NCBI RefSeq assembly: GCF_020042285.1
Contig: NZ_CP083388.1
Location: 1,204,001-1,268,000, forward strand
Direction of reading: 5' to 3'
Source of the DNA: Ferruginibacter albus
GTDB taxonomy: Bacteria > Bacteroidota > Bacteroidia > Chitinophagales > Chitinophagaceae
Length of the DNA: 64,000 nucleotides
Part shown: piece after piece, positions 44,855 through 52,331 of the stretch
Layout: each line of letters begins with the position of its first letter
Position numbering within the stretch: the first letter of the stretch is position 1
The notes under the pieces: generated by a model
Databases searched by the model: none
Seen by the model: the letters and a program-made list of their open reading frames with translations, nothing else
Told to the model about the DNA's origin: nothing
Position numbers and translations under genes: made by a program

Positions 44855-45010
44855 TTAAACAAACAACCAGATGATATTGATGATACAAAATTTAGGATCA
44901 AAACCAAAGATCAGTTGCAGTATGATCAAAGAAGAAGTTATGATAATGGGTTTGCGGTATTTTTTCCAAAACACCAACTGATCATTTATTGCAGCTTGCT
45001 CTTTTTGCAT
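44855..45010 (-). CDS. small membrane protein of the ars operon
   Basis: The 51-residue protein starts at ATG 45010, one base after the arsR stop (TAATATG), and stops 8 bases before arsC. The N-terminus is hydrophilic (MQKEQAAINDQLVFWKKYRK), and residues about 21-50 form one or two hydrophobic segments with IIITSSLIILQLIFG and a Cys-bearing CIINIIWLF. It is too small to be an arsenite pump alone. It may be a helper or a sensor for arsenite. The longer upstream frame (start at 45121) overlaps arsR and is unlikely. Confidence 0.65.
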   Translation of the reverse strand: MQKEQAAINDQLVFWKKYRKPIIITSSLIILQLIFGFDPKFCIINIIWLFV

Positions 45011-45011
45011 A

Positions 45012-45344
45012 TTAGCAACAGGTATTTTTCTTTTCAAGTTTGATAGAAATATTTCCAAAATAATCTTTGAGCTTAGCGATCCCTTTTTCGTCAATACAAT
45101 AACAAACGGAGGTTCCTTCAATATTTCCTTTTATTAAGCCTGCATTTTTCAATTCTTTTAAATGTTGCGAAATAGTAGGCTGTGCCAACGGTAATTCAGA
45201 AACAATATCGCCGCAAATACAGGATTCTACTTTCATCAGGTATTCCATAATGGCAATTCTTGCAGGATGTCCCAATGCTTTTGCAAGCGTTGCAATGGCA
45301 TTCTGCTTGTCTGTAAAATGGTCTGTTTTAGTAGCCCCCATCAT
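45012..45344 (-). CDS. arsR: ArsR-family metalloregulatory repressor
   Basis: ArsR represses the ars operon until arsenite or antimonite binds. The 110-residue protein has a winged helix (LPLAQPTISQHLKELKNAGLI at about 51-71) and metal-site Cys42 and Cys44 in SCICGD, the alpha-3 CxC position. Further Cys pairs lie at 81/83 and 109/110 and could add metal ligands. The start is ATG 45344. Two 14-base AATATTGCAATATT-like sites lie just upstream, so autoregulation is likely. Confidence 0.93.
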   Translation of the reverse strand: MMGATKTDHFTDKQNAIATLAKALGHPARIAIMEYLMKVESCICGDIVSELPLAQPTISQHLKELKNAGLIKGNIEGTSVCYCIDEKGIAKLKDYFGNISIKLEKKNTCC

Positions 45345-45352
45345 TTAATTTT

Positions 45353-45386
45353 AATATTGCAATATTACGATTAATGTTTCAATATT
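45353..45386. promoter_or_regulatory. candidate ArsR operator, two repeated palindromes
   Basis: AATATTGCAATATT at 45353-45366 is a perfect 14-base palindrome. AATGTTTCAATATT at 45373-45386 is a second, imperfect copy, 20 bases away start to start, or about two helical turns. Both lie just upstream of arsR. Binding by ArsR is inferred from position. Confidence 0.5.
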
Positions 45387-45479
45387 CCAACTTTTAGTTC
45401 GGTGGCGTAATATTTGTCTATTTATAATGAGACAATTATTTTAACTTAGTAACATTGTTCATCATTAAATTTTTTAATT

Positions 45480-45695
45480 ATGGGTACAAGTCGTAAAGTC
45501 CTTACTGCTGTAGCGGTAGGAGCTGCAGTAGGTGCTGTTTTAGGAATATTATTTGCTCCTGATAAAGGCACAGAAACAAGAAAGAAAATAGCAGAACGTG
45601 GAAAAAAATTCTCAGATGACGTACATAATAAATGGGAAAAAGGGAAAGAATATTTTAATCACGCTAAGAACGGTAAAGAAGAAACTGCTATTTAA
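45480..45695 (+). CDS. YtxH-domain membrane protein
   Basis: The 71-residue protein has a single N-terminal transmembrane segment (VLTAVAVGAAVGAVLGILFAP) with the conserved LFAPDKGTETRKKI that defines YtxH. The rest is charged. It is the first gene of a three-gene run with a holin-III-like protein and a small coiled protein. YtxH proteins are stress-related envelope proteins; their exact role is unclear. Confidence 0.9.
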   Translation: MGTSRKVLTAVAVGAAVGAVLGILFAPDKGTETRKKIAERGKKFSDDVHNKWEKGKEYFNHAKNGKEETAI

Positions 45696-45711
45696 AAATT
45701 AAAATTATTGC

Positions 45712-46071
45712 ATGCAAGAGATTTTGGCCAGGTTCGAGCAACTGTTTTCGCATATTAAAGAGTATGTGGACAATCGTATAACGACTATCAAGTTGAGTAT
45801 TGCAGAAAAAGTTTCTAAGCTGATAGCCGGCTTATTGGCTGCAATGGTGGCAATTTTTTTCATTCTTCTTTTTGTGGTATTTGCAGGGGTAGGGCTTGCA
45901 TACATTATCGCAAAATGGACAGGCGAAGTGTATGCAGGCTTTTTAATTGTAGGATTTTTGTTTTTACTCTTGGGTATAATAATATGGTTTGCAAAAGAAA
46001 AATTGTTGCGCATAGCCATCATGAATGTAATAATAAAAGCTATTTTCTCTGATAAAGATGATGAAGTTTAA
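45712..46071 (+). CDS. DUF1469/phage holin III-like membrane protein
   Basis: The 119-residue protein has an amphipathic N-terminal helix (ILARFEQLFSHIKEYVDNRITTIKLSIAEKV) and two hydrophobic segments (about 37-60 and 70-92), the usual pattern of DUF1469, called holin-like because of shape. It is a bacterial envelope protein, not phage. It overlaps the following small gene by 14 bases, so the two are coupled. Confidence 0.85.
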   Translation: MQEILARFEQLFSHIKEYVDNRITTIKLSIAEKVSKLIAGLLAAMVAIFFILLFVVFAGVGLAYIIAKWTGEVYAGFLIVGFLFLLLGIIIWFAKEKLLRIAIMNVIIKAIFSDKDDEV

Positions 46072-46267
46072 AAATATATCTCAGCTAAAAGCCCACCAAA
46101 AGCAATTGCGTAAACGTAAAGGAGAGTTGGAAACACTTATTAATTATGGATGGCGGGATATGAAAAATTCTACTGTTTCTGATATAGTGGATGAAGGGAA
46201 GTCAATATTGCTTACAAAGGCAATTCAATTTGCAGGAAAACTGTTTGTTTCTAAAACTTCAGATTAA
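46058..46267 (+). CDS. small basic protein, unknown function
   Basis: The 69-residue protein starts at ATG 46058 or 46061, overlapping the upstream gene. It begins with a basic helix (KNISQLKAHQKQLRKRKGELETLINYGWRDMK). It follows the YtxH and holin-III-like genes, and these three are found together elsewhere in Bacteroidota. No function is assigned. Confidence 0.75.
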   Translation: MMKFKNISQLKAHQKQLRKRKGELETLINYGWRDMKNSTVSDIVDEGKSILLTKAIQFAGKLFVSKTSD

Positions 46268-46268
46268 G

Positions 46269-46682
46269 CTATCTTCTTTTTAGGTTTGAAAAATTCAGAT
46301 CTAATTTGACCGCTTCTTTCAGTATCTTTTTAAGTGCTCTTTCGTTAATTTCTTCGGGTGTTTTATAGATCTTGTAAAAGATCTGCTTATTGGTTCCGTG
46401 GGTTAAAAAATTATCTACATCGTTTAGCCTGTTGCCGTACCAGAATCCTAACAATACGCCTTCTTTAATACCACCTCTCGGAATGGTAGCCGGCCAGATA
46501 AGGCAAATACTTCTGTTGCCATAAAAGAAAGGAACATTATACGATATCTTTTCTTTGCAATGGGATGGAAGATTTTCAATAGCGATCTGTCGCAACACAT
46601 CCACAATGATACGTTCATTCTCCGGCAGCAACTTAAACAAATGAACAAGCGATCTTATTTTTATAGAGGAATTGGTCGGCAT
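46269..46682 (-). CDS. DUF1801 (YdhG/YdeI-like) protein
   Basis: The 137-residue soluble protein has the DUF1801 pattern KEKISYNVPFFYGNRSICLIWPATIP in its middle and an NDVDNFLTHGTNKQIFYKIY segment with an ending helix. It is likely a small cytoplasmic dimer. The role of the family is not known. It is convergent with the small gene at 46058-46267 and lies 1 base from its end. Confidence 0.82.
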   Translation of the reverse strand: MPTNSSIKIRSLVHLFKLLPENERIIVDVLRQIAIENLPSHCKEKISYNVPFFYGNRSICLIWPATIPRGGIKEGVLLGFWYGNRLNDVDNFLTHGTNKQIFYKIYKTPEEINERALKKILKEAVKLDLNFSNLKRR

Positions 46683-46738
46683 GTTTTAAATGTACAAATA
46701 ATCAACGAAACCTTATCTTTAACACATAACCGCATGCA

Positions 46739-48301
46739 ATGAATAAAAGGTTGCTTTTTTTATTTGTTATTGTTTACTGTTTATTATTTGCTTTCGTATA
46801 TCCCTGGTATCAATATGTATTTGACCCGGATGCTACAGGTTATTTACGGGTGGCAGAAAGAATTGCAGCAGGCGATTATTGGAACTCGGTTAATGGTTAT
46901 TGGAGTCCGCTGAATTCGTGGCTGTTGGCACCTTTTATAAAAATGGGCTTTAATGCTGTGTTGGCGGCTAAATGGTTAAATGGCGTTTTTGGTGTAGTGG
47001 CCTTGATCAACGCTTATTTTTTATTGAAGAAATTCAAATTGCATTCTAAAGTTGCCGTTGCGATCATGGCATTAATGGTAATTGTTTTTCTCCATTTTGC
47101 TTTCTATCAATTGTTCGGCGATTTTCTGCAGGTGCTCTGTTTGCTTATTTATCTCAATATAATTTGCTCAAAAGGCTTTATTAAAAGCAATAAAAAAATA
47201 ATTCTCAGCAGCATTGTTTGTGGGGTGGCCTATTATGCAAAATATTATTCTTTGTATTTTGGGGTGATATTTATTGCGATAACATTTTTTCTTTTATTGA
47301 AGAATGACCGGCCCGAATCTTTATATAAAACATGGATCAAAAAAGCGGGACTTGCTTTGCTGATACTGGTGTTGATAGCTTTGCCATGGGCAATAACACT
47401 TAGTTCAAAGTATCATAATTTCTCTTTTACAACAAGCGGGAAAATCAATTATTCCTGGTACCTGTCAGTAGCCTATGAACAACCAAGAGTTTTGGTACAG
47501 CCATTGGCGTATGATAACAGTAGTTCTTTTTGGGATGATCCTTCTTTTTGGAAAGGCGATTTTATCACACCCGTTACCAATAAAGCTGTATTCCTTTTTC
47601 AAATAAAATTATTCATTAGTCATGTATTGCAATATATCGGCATTTTAAATGCCTTTTCATTTTTAACCATAATAGTTTTATTGCTATGTGCAGGCCTCTA
47701 TTTATATAAAGAAAAAAGTTTTATCTACAACAATGCAAACAGTGTATTATTGGTGATGGCATTAGTGATGCCCATCGGTTATCTATTGGTTTCTATGGAT
47801 GACCGCTATGTTTGGATGGTGTATATCTCCGCAATTATTTTGGCAGGAGTTCTATTGACTGTTTTTGAGATAGAAAAAAGGGTTTTTTCAAAATTGTTTA
47901 CAACGATCATTGCAATAGTGTTTGGTAGTTTTTGTATATACCCTTTGAATCAATTACAAAATCAAAAGGCTTCCGGAAAAAATGTTTATGAAATAGCAGA
48001 GGCACTTAAAAAGAATTCAATACATGGAAAATTCATAGCTAATTGCACTACTGCCGAAGAGCAGGCTAATTGTACCGTACTGGCTTATTTAGTAAAAGAC
48101 CAGTTTTATGGGCCTTCCGTTGTTAATGTAACTCCTGATGAAATGAATGGAGTAATTTCAGATTATAGAATAAATTACCAGTTGGTTTTTTATAACGCAC
48201 CTTTACAAAAGCAGCAAGCGCTTCATTCTACGCAGGCGCAGGCTGCAGCGAAAGTTTTTCCTGATCTATATCCTGGTGTTATTGTTTTGCAATATAAATA
48301 A
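46739..48301 (+). CDS. polytopic membrane glycosyltransferase, GT39/ArnT-like
   Basis: The 520-residue protein has about ten transmembrane helices. The first periplasmic loop contains YVFDPDATGYLRVAERIAAGDYWNSVNGYWSPLNSW, where the Asp pair and the YWSP stretch resemble the acceptor and lipid-phosphate-sugar site of GT39-type enzymes. The C-terminal soluble part (from about 420) contains ANCTVLAYLVKDQFYGPS. It would use a polyprenyl-phosphate sugar outside the membrane. The substrate is unknown. The ATG at 46739 is followed by a clear hydrophobic helix. Confidence 0.82.
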   Translation: MNKRLLFLFVIVYCLLFAFVYPWYQYVFDPDATGYLRVAERIAAGDYWNSVNGYWSPLNSWLLAPFIKMGFNAVLAAKWLNGVFGVVALINAYFLLKKFKLHSKVAVAIMALMVIVFLHFAFYQLFGDFLQVLCLLIYLNIICSKGFIKSNKKIILSSIVCGVAYYAKYYSLYFGVIFIAITFFLLLKNDRPESLYKTWIKKAGLALLILVLIALPWAITLSSKYHNFSFTTSGKINYSWYLSVAYEQPRVLVQPLAYDNSSSFWDDPSFWKGDFITPVTNKAVFLFQIKLFISHVLQYIGILNAFSFLTIIVLLLCAGLYLYKEKSFIYNNANSVLLVMALVMPIGYLLVSMDDRYVWMVYISAIILAGVLLTVFEIEKRVFSKLFTTIIAIVFGSFCIYPLNQLQNQKASGKNVYEIAEALKKNSIHGKFIANCTTAEEQANCTVLAYLVKDQFYGPSVVNVTPDEMNGVISDYRINYQLVFYNAPLQKQQALHSTQAQAAAKVFPDLYPGVIVLQYK

Positions 48302-49357
48302 TCACTGCATTTGAACCGGGTAGCTGCTTTTTTTATTTCCTGGTTTAATAACCTCTAATTGATATAAACCTTTTGGCAGATCATTGTTAAGCTGAATGGT
48401 TTGATGTGTGTTGCCGGCTGTTATGTATAATTGTTTATTGGCAAGCAGTTGCCCACTAACACTTAATAATTTAAAACTGTAATTTCCGGGAATGACATTA
48501 TTCATCTTAAGATTTACTGTTCCATTCTTTACAGGATTTGGATAGATAACTATATCGTGGTTGTTTGATGACAGCTTAATAGTTGTGATCTCGCTGTATT
48601 GAATATTTCCGCTTCTATCGGTACAGCGTACACGATAATAGTTTTCGCCATTCGCAGGAGTCATATCTGTAAGATCGTAAATAGATGCGCCGTTGCTTTT
48701 TATAGTAGCAATGGATGCAAATGACTGTCCGTCTGAAGATCTTTCAATAGAATAGGATGCAATGTTCACTTCATTGGCGATCTTCCATTCAATAGTAACA
48801 TTGCTATTTTGCTGAACAGCTTTTATATTGGTGAATGTAACGGGTAGTGGTCCTGCATCCGGCAATGTATTGAATACAACCATAAAGCGTGCTGCATCTT
48901 GCGAAGCTATTGTATTGTCAATGCTGAAATCATAACTGGTTACACCATTAAGATCAACTGCAACAGAATCACCGGTATAGGCATCTTTTAAAAAACACAC
49001 CAGGTTAGGTTGCGTAAGATTGGTTGTAGTCAATTGAAATTGATATTTGCGTTGAGTGGTTTTGGTAAGATTAAAAAACAAAGTATCTCTTACATGTATG
49101 ATGGGTCTTCTTTCTATTGAAAGTAAATAACCATCCCTTCTAAAGGAAAACTCTTCATTGATATTATGTAGCTTGGCTGCATCCAGGTAATCAACACCTG
49201 CGCTAAATGCATTATTATATTGTGCAACGGCGCCATCAGCAGGATAGGTAGAACCATCATTATACAACAAGTATAGATCAGCCTGGAATAATTGTGCCTT
49301 TGCTGGAAGAGAAAATAAAATTATAAGGGCAATGGTGCAAATAGAAAAGCGGTTCAT
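48302..49357 (-). CDS. secreted protein with T9SS type A sorting domain
   Basis: The preferred start is ATG 49357, giving 351 residues with a signal peptide (MNRFSICTIALIILFSLPAKAQ); the longer frame from 49432 is less signal-like. A fibronectin-like domain lies at about 190-270 (VTIEWKIANEVNIASYSIERSSDGQSFASIATI), followed by the type A sorting domain IYPNPVKNGTVNLKMNN through LPKGLYQLEVI. The N-terminal half is beta-rich with a CFLKDAYTGDSVAVDLNG strand. It is a T9SS cargo of unknown role, converging on the GT39 gene at its end. Confidence 0.86.
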   Translation of the reverse strand: MNRFSICTIALIILFSLPAKAQLFQADLYLLYNDGSTYPADGAVAQYNNAFSAGVDYLDAAKLHNINEEFSFRRDGYLLSIERRPIIHVRDTLFFNLTKTTQRKYQFQLTTTNLTQPNLVCFLKDAYTGDSVAVDLNGVTSYDFSIDNTIASQDAARFMVVFNTLPDAGPLPVTFTNIKAVQQNSNVTIEWKIANEVNIASYSIERSSDGQSFASIATIKSNGASIYDLTDMTPANGENYYRVRCTDRSGNIQYSEITTIKLSSNNHDIVIYPNPVKNGTVNLKMNNVIPGNYSFKLLSVSGQLLANKQLYITAGNTHQTIQLNNDLPKGLYQLEVIKPGNKKSSYPVQMQ

Positions 49358-49507
49358 CACAAGATGGGGGTTTGGTAAAACAATCGTTATAATGAAGCTA
49401 TGGAAAAAAATGATAAAAAAAGCAACAGCCAATAAATAGTTTATTGACTGCGCTTTTAATTATAACCATGCACAAAATGCATTAAAAATAATCTATATGA
49501 GATGAGC

Positions 49508-49954
49508 CTATTCTTCTGCTTTTTTCTTGATAAAATAATCAATGCTTATTCTTCCCGGGCCATTTGCCAGTAAAGCAAATAACATAATTAAATAATACAA
49601 CGGAATTTCAAAACCGTTATCGCCCGCATCAAAGCCATTTGCCCAATGCACCGTTTTAATAGCAACGATCATTGTTATAATTAACGGAATAGAAATAAAA
49701 CGGGTTGCCAGTCCTAATATTAATAATGCAACACCAACCGATTCTGTACCTGCCGCTAAATAGGCATTAAATTTTGGCGCAGCAATTCCGATACTGGCAA
49801 ACCAATCTGCTACAGAGTTAATATCGCTCCATTTCATTTTTGCAGTTTGGTAAAAACCATACGCTAATACCCAACGCATAAATAATGGTGGAAGGTCTTT
49901 TAATGAGCTTATTGCATTTAAAATAGTAATGTAAAATTTAGCAAGCTTTTGCAT
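49508..49954 (-). CDS. DoxX-family membrane protein of the bufferin-like operon
   Basis: The 148-residue protein has four transmembrane helices. LFMRWVLAYGFYQTAKMKW lies in the first, GTESVGVALLILGLATRF in the second and FEIPLYYLIMLFALLANGPGRISID at the end, all typical of DoxX. It follows the DUF2063 gene by 29 bases on the same strand. In bufferin (gig) operons a DoxX protein is the last gene, possibly passing electrons or reducing equivalents at the membrane. That role is inferred. Confidence 0.88.
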   Translation of the reverse strand: MQKLAKFYITILNAISSLKDLPPLFMRWVLAYGFYQTAKMKWSDINSVADWFASIGIAAPKFNAYLAAGTESVGVALLILGLATRFISIPLIITMIVAIKTVHWANGFDAGDNGFEIPLYYLIMLFALLANGPGRISIDYFIKKKAEE

Positions 49955-49983
49955 GATTTTGTTTTTATAATGATAAAGCCGTT

Positions 49984-50733
49984 TTATGCAGCAAATCCTA
50001 TAATTAATCTTTGCTCGTAAGCGGCTTCAAAAAAAGCAATTATGGATTGTTTGTCTTCTTTGGTAAGAAGTATGTTGAATTCAGTTTCAAATTTCTTGAT
50101 TGTCTCGTGTATGCTTAATGAGTGTGCTGTAAGATATTCCAGCATTTTTACAAAGGCCGGTGATAGATCGGTAAAGATCACATTGCCATCAGGGTGCCGG
50201 TGTGCCATCACAAAATAAGTTTGCTTATCATCCGGCTTAATTTTCTTTGCACTCTTGTTATGAACAGGATAAGAGAATGATAATAAATGATGTTCAGGAT
50301 TTACCACAAGTTTGTTTATGATAATATCTCCTTCTTTTGAATAATCAATTAAATGATCTTCCATCATAAATACTTCTACTTCCATCCATTCAAACAAAAG
50401 CAAGTCTTCTAAAAAAGGGTATTTTTTGGTAAGCGGATCTTCTGTTTCAACAATGTATTCATAAAATTCCTTTGGCATATACCAAACCTGCGGCGATTGG
50501 CAGGAGTGATTAATGAAGAAATCATTTACCGCATTGTTCCATTCTTTTTTGGTCAATAAATTATAGGTAAGAGGATAGGCATTTTGCAACATATCGTCTA
50601 CTACATTATAAACCAGCCGGCGATATTGCGTAATATTCTCCTGCTTTATACCGGGTATATTTTTCAGCTCGCCGGTGCGGCAATAACTTGCCAGCGACGA
50701 TTGATGTGCACGTGTTGTGTCAAGCAATTGCAT
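49984..50733 (-). CDS. DUF2063 partner protein of the MNIO enzyme
   Basis: The 249-residue protein begins QLLDTTRAHQSSLASYCRTGEL with the DUF2063 helix pair QYRRLVYNVVDDMLQNAYPLTYNLL, followed by ADP-like strands (VVNPEHHLLSFSYPVHNK, YFVMAHRHPDGNVIFTDLSP) and a C-terminal winged-helix-like part (AHSLSIHETIKKFETEFNILLTKEDKQSIIAFF). It overlaps the end of the MNIO gene by 14 bases, showing coupling. BufC-type proteins bind the precursor leader and help the MNIO enzyme; this is by analogy. Confidence 0.88.
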   Translation of the reverse strand: MQLLDTTRAHQSSLASYCRTGELKNIPGIKQENITQYRRLVYNVVDDMLQNAYPLTYNLLTKKEWNNAVNDFFINHSCQSPQVWYMPKEFYEYIVETEDPLTKKYPFLEDLLLFEWMEVEVFMMEDHLIDYSKEGDIIINKLVVNPEHHLLSFSYPVHNKSAKKIKPDDKQTYFVMAHRHPDGNVIFTDLSPAFVKMLEYLTAHSLSIHETIKKFETEFNILLTKEDKQSIIAFFEAAYEQRLIIGFAA

Positions 50734-51550
50734 AATTGCTGTTTTTTATAACTGAATATTTTATTGTTTTCAGGCGTTCAATTTCCTCTTGCAGTTCTTC
50801 CAATTCGGGAATATTGAAATCTCTTTCCAGCAAAACCGGTACATCGCGGTTTAAACGTTTCATAGTATGTTCAAACAGATCATATACCGGGTCAATGATG
50901 GCTTCGCCGTGTGTATCTATAATTAAAGTATCCGAAACCTTTTCGTGCCCTGCCATGTGTATATAGCTCACTCTTTCCATGGGTAGCTTATCAATAAACT
51001 GTTTGGCGTCGTAATTATGATTGAATCCGTTTACGTAAACATTGTTTACATCCAATAACAGATCACAGTCTGCCTCTTCCAGTATGGCATTAATGAAATC
51101 TATTTCAGATAGTTCAGGAGCAACGGGAGTGTAGTAGCTTACAATTTCAATAGCGATCTTTCGTTCCAAAACATCCTGCACAGTTTTTATTCTTTCAGCA
51201 ACATGCTTAACAGCATCGTTAGTAAAAGGGATTGGCAACAGGTCGTACAAATGCGCATTGTCGCATTTGGAATAACTTAAATGTTCGGAATAAATGCGTG
51301 CATTCGTAGCCGCTAAAAATGTTTTTACTTTTTTCAGAAATTCAAAATCCAGTTCATCCGGGCTTCCTAATGAAAGCGATAAGCCATGTGTAAACAATGG
51401 ATATTTTTCTAATGCTTTCATCAATTGCTTTTTCCAAAAGCCGCCAACGCCTACCCAGTTCTCGGGAGCTACTTCAATAAAAGAAGGTTTTAAAACATCA
51501 CTCTGCAAAAACTCTTCTGCAAAATCTTTTCTATAGCCTATGCCAACCAT
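50720..51550 (-). CDS. MNIO (DUF692) multinuclear iron oxidase, BufB-like
   Basis: DUF692 enzymes use two or three iron ions and oxygen to modify Cys residues in RiPP precursors. The 276-residue TIM-barrel protein has VGIGYRKDF at the start, HGLSLSLGS, SEHLSYSKCDNAHLYDLLPIP, LLLDVNNVYVNG, YIHMAGHE, DTHGE and LLERDFNIPEL. These His, Glu, Asp and Asn residues are the expected metal ligands. I use ATG 51550; TTG at 51577 would add nine residues. It follows the precursor gene after a 63-base gap holding a hairpin. Confidence 0.93.
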   Translation of the reverse strand: MVGIGYRKDFAEEFLQSDVLKPSFIEVAPENWVGVGGFWKKQLMKALEKYPLFTHGLSLSLGSPDELDFEFLKKVKTFLAATNARIYSEHLSYSKCDNAHLYDLLPIPFTNDAVKHVAERIKTVQDVLERKIAIEIVSYYTPVAPELSEIDFINAILEEADCDLLLDVNNVYVNGFNHNYDAKQFIDKLPMERVSYIHMAGHEKVSDTLIIDTHGEAIIDPVYDLFEHTMKRLNRDVPVLLERDFNIPELEELQEEIERLKTIKYSVIKNSNYAIA

Positions 51551-51575
51551 ACAAAACGTTTTACAATTAAAGATC

Positions 51576-51601
51576 AAAGGCAGACATGATCGTCTGCCTT
51601 T
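51576..51601 (-). terminator. hairpin between precursor and MNIO genes (partial terminator)
   Basis: A perfect 10-bp stem (51576-51585 with 51592-51601) has a 6-base loop. On the minus strand the stem ends in TTT and is followed by GATCTTTAATTG. It is a weak terminator or RNA-stabilising hairpin, suited to make more precursor message than enzyme message. Confidence 0.6.
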
Positions 51602-51613
51602 GTAATAAAGATC

Positions 51614-51952
51614 TTAGCTTGATTTTTTTGTACCGCCGCATTTTCCTTCACCACATTTAGCGTCTTTGGTTTTGCCTGCTTTTTTAGCGCCTTTTTTAGC
51701 ACCACATTTTCCTTCACCACATTTTCCTTCGCCGCATTTGCCGTCTTTTGCTTTTGATGTAGAGTCAGCACCGCATTTTAATTCGAAGTTTTTAGCAGTA
51801 TTGCTGTTCTTTAATAAGGAAGCTCTAACGGCGTCGCCTGTACCCAAATTGTTGTAGTGGAATAACCCGTTGGCGTTAGAAGTAAAGCCGGTAGCAGCAA
51901 TTAAAGCTGATGCAATGATAGATCCTTTAAGGATGTTTTTGTTGTTGTTCAT
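51614..51952 (-). CDS. Cys-rich bufferin-like RiPP precursor with EGKCG motifs
   Basis: The 112-residue protein starts with a Sec signal peptide (about residues 1-27, IIASALIAATGFTSNA), then a neutral linker and a Cys-rich C-terminus. Six Cys lie at 60, 73, 78, 83, 100 and 105, each followed by Gly (KCG). EGKCG occurs at 75-79, 80-84 and 102-106, and DGKCG at 70-74. The bufferin family is known for EGKCG motifs whose Cys are turned into thiooxazoles by MNIO enzymes. It heads the operon with the MNIO, DUF2063 and DoxX genes. Metal binding and modification are inferred; the signal and motifs are seen. Confidence 0.85.
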   Translation of the reverse strand: MNNNKNILKGSIIASALIAATGFTSNANGLFHYNNLGTGDAVRASLLKNSNTAKNFELKCGADSTSKAKDGKCGEGKCGEGKCGAKKGAKKAGKTKDAKCGEGKCGGTKKSS

Positions 51953-52331
51953 CGTTTTTGTTTTTAAGTAAAAGAAAAGTTAGTTAAACATTCGTTGATT
52001 ATAACGTAATTGCCTTGATATACGTTGCCGGGAAAACTTTGGATTTTAAAATGAAAAAATATTTTTGAAAGGATATATATATACAAATTATAGAAATAAT
52101 TCTGATTTTGAAAATACTATCTTCTAATTTAGAAAAATCAACAAGCATAAAAAGATTCAATGATAGTTATCCAATATAGAAGCCCGATATTGAGAGAGGT
52201 TGATATTTAATATTGCTATCATTAATAAATCTTCTTTGAGGAGGAAGTAAGTAATAGATTTATTTATTAACTATGCATTAATAAATAAACTAAAAAACAA
52301 TCGGTGACTATAAAAATTATTTGATCTGCTT
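51953..52331. other. intergenic region upstream of the bufferin-like operon
   Basis: The 379 bases between the precursor gene and the FG-GAP gene are AT-rich. They hold an ECF-like promoter candidate (GGCAAC at 52024-52029 and CGTTATA at 52000-52006 on the minus strand) and a 12-bp inverted repeat at 52259-52289. No gene is seen. Confidence 0.5.
52000..52029 (-). promoter_or_regulatory. candidate ECF-type promoter of the bufferin-like operon
   Basis: On the minus strand GGCAAC (52029-52024) and CGTTATA (52006-52000) are separated by 17 bases. This resembles an ECF sigma promoter, and no TAnnTTTG box is seen nearby. It is a weak match and only a suggestion. Confidence 0.25.

Noticed and set aside
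44855-45121. 88-residue frame starting inside arsR
   Set aside because: The first part overlaps arsR in another frame; the ATG at 45010 right after the arsR stop gives a better start for a 51-residue protein.
45712-46071. Phage holin indicating a prophage
   Set aside because: The DUF1469 protein sits with YtxH in a common Bacteroidota envelope-stress cluster, and no phage structural, integrase or lysin gene is near.
49358-49432. Upstream extension of the T9SS cargo protein
   Set aside because: The ATG at 49357 starts a normal signal peptide; the extra 25 residues would put a second hydrophobic stretch before it.
51551-51577. TTG start adding nine residues to the MNIO protein
   Set aside because: The extension overlaps the terminator-like hairpin and the family starts with VGIGYR, which the ATG at 51550 provides.
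51666-51857. Plus-strand frame with repeated Pro-His-Phe-Pro-Ser motifs
   Set aside because: It is the antisense shadow of the EGKCG repeats of the precursor gene.
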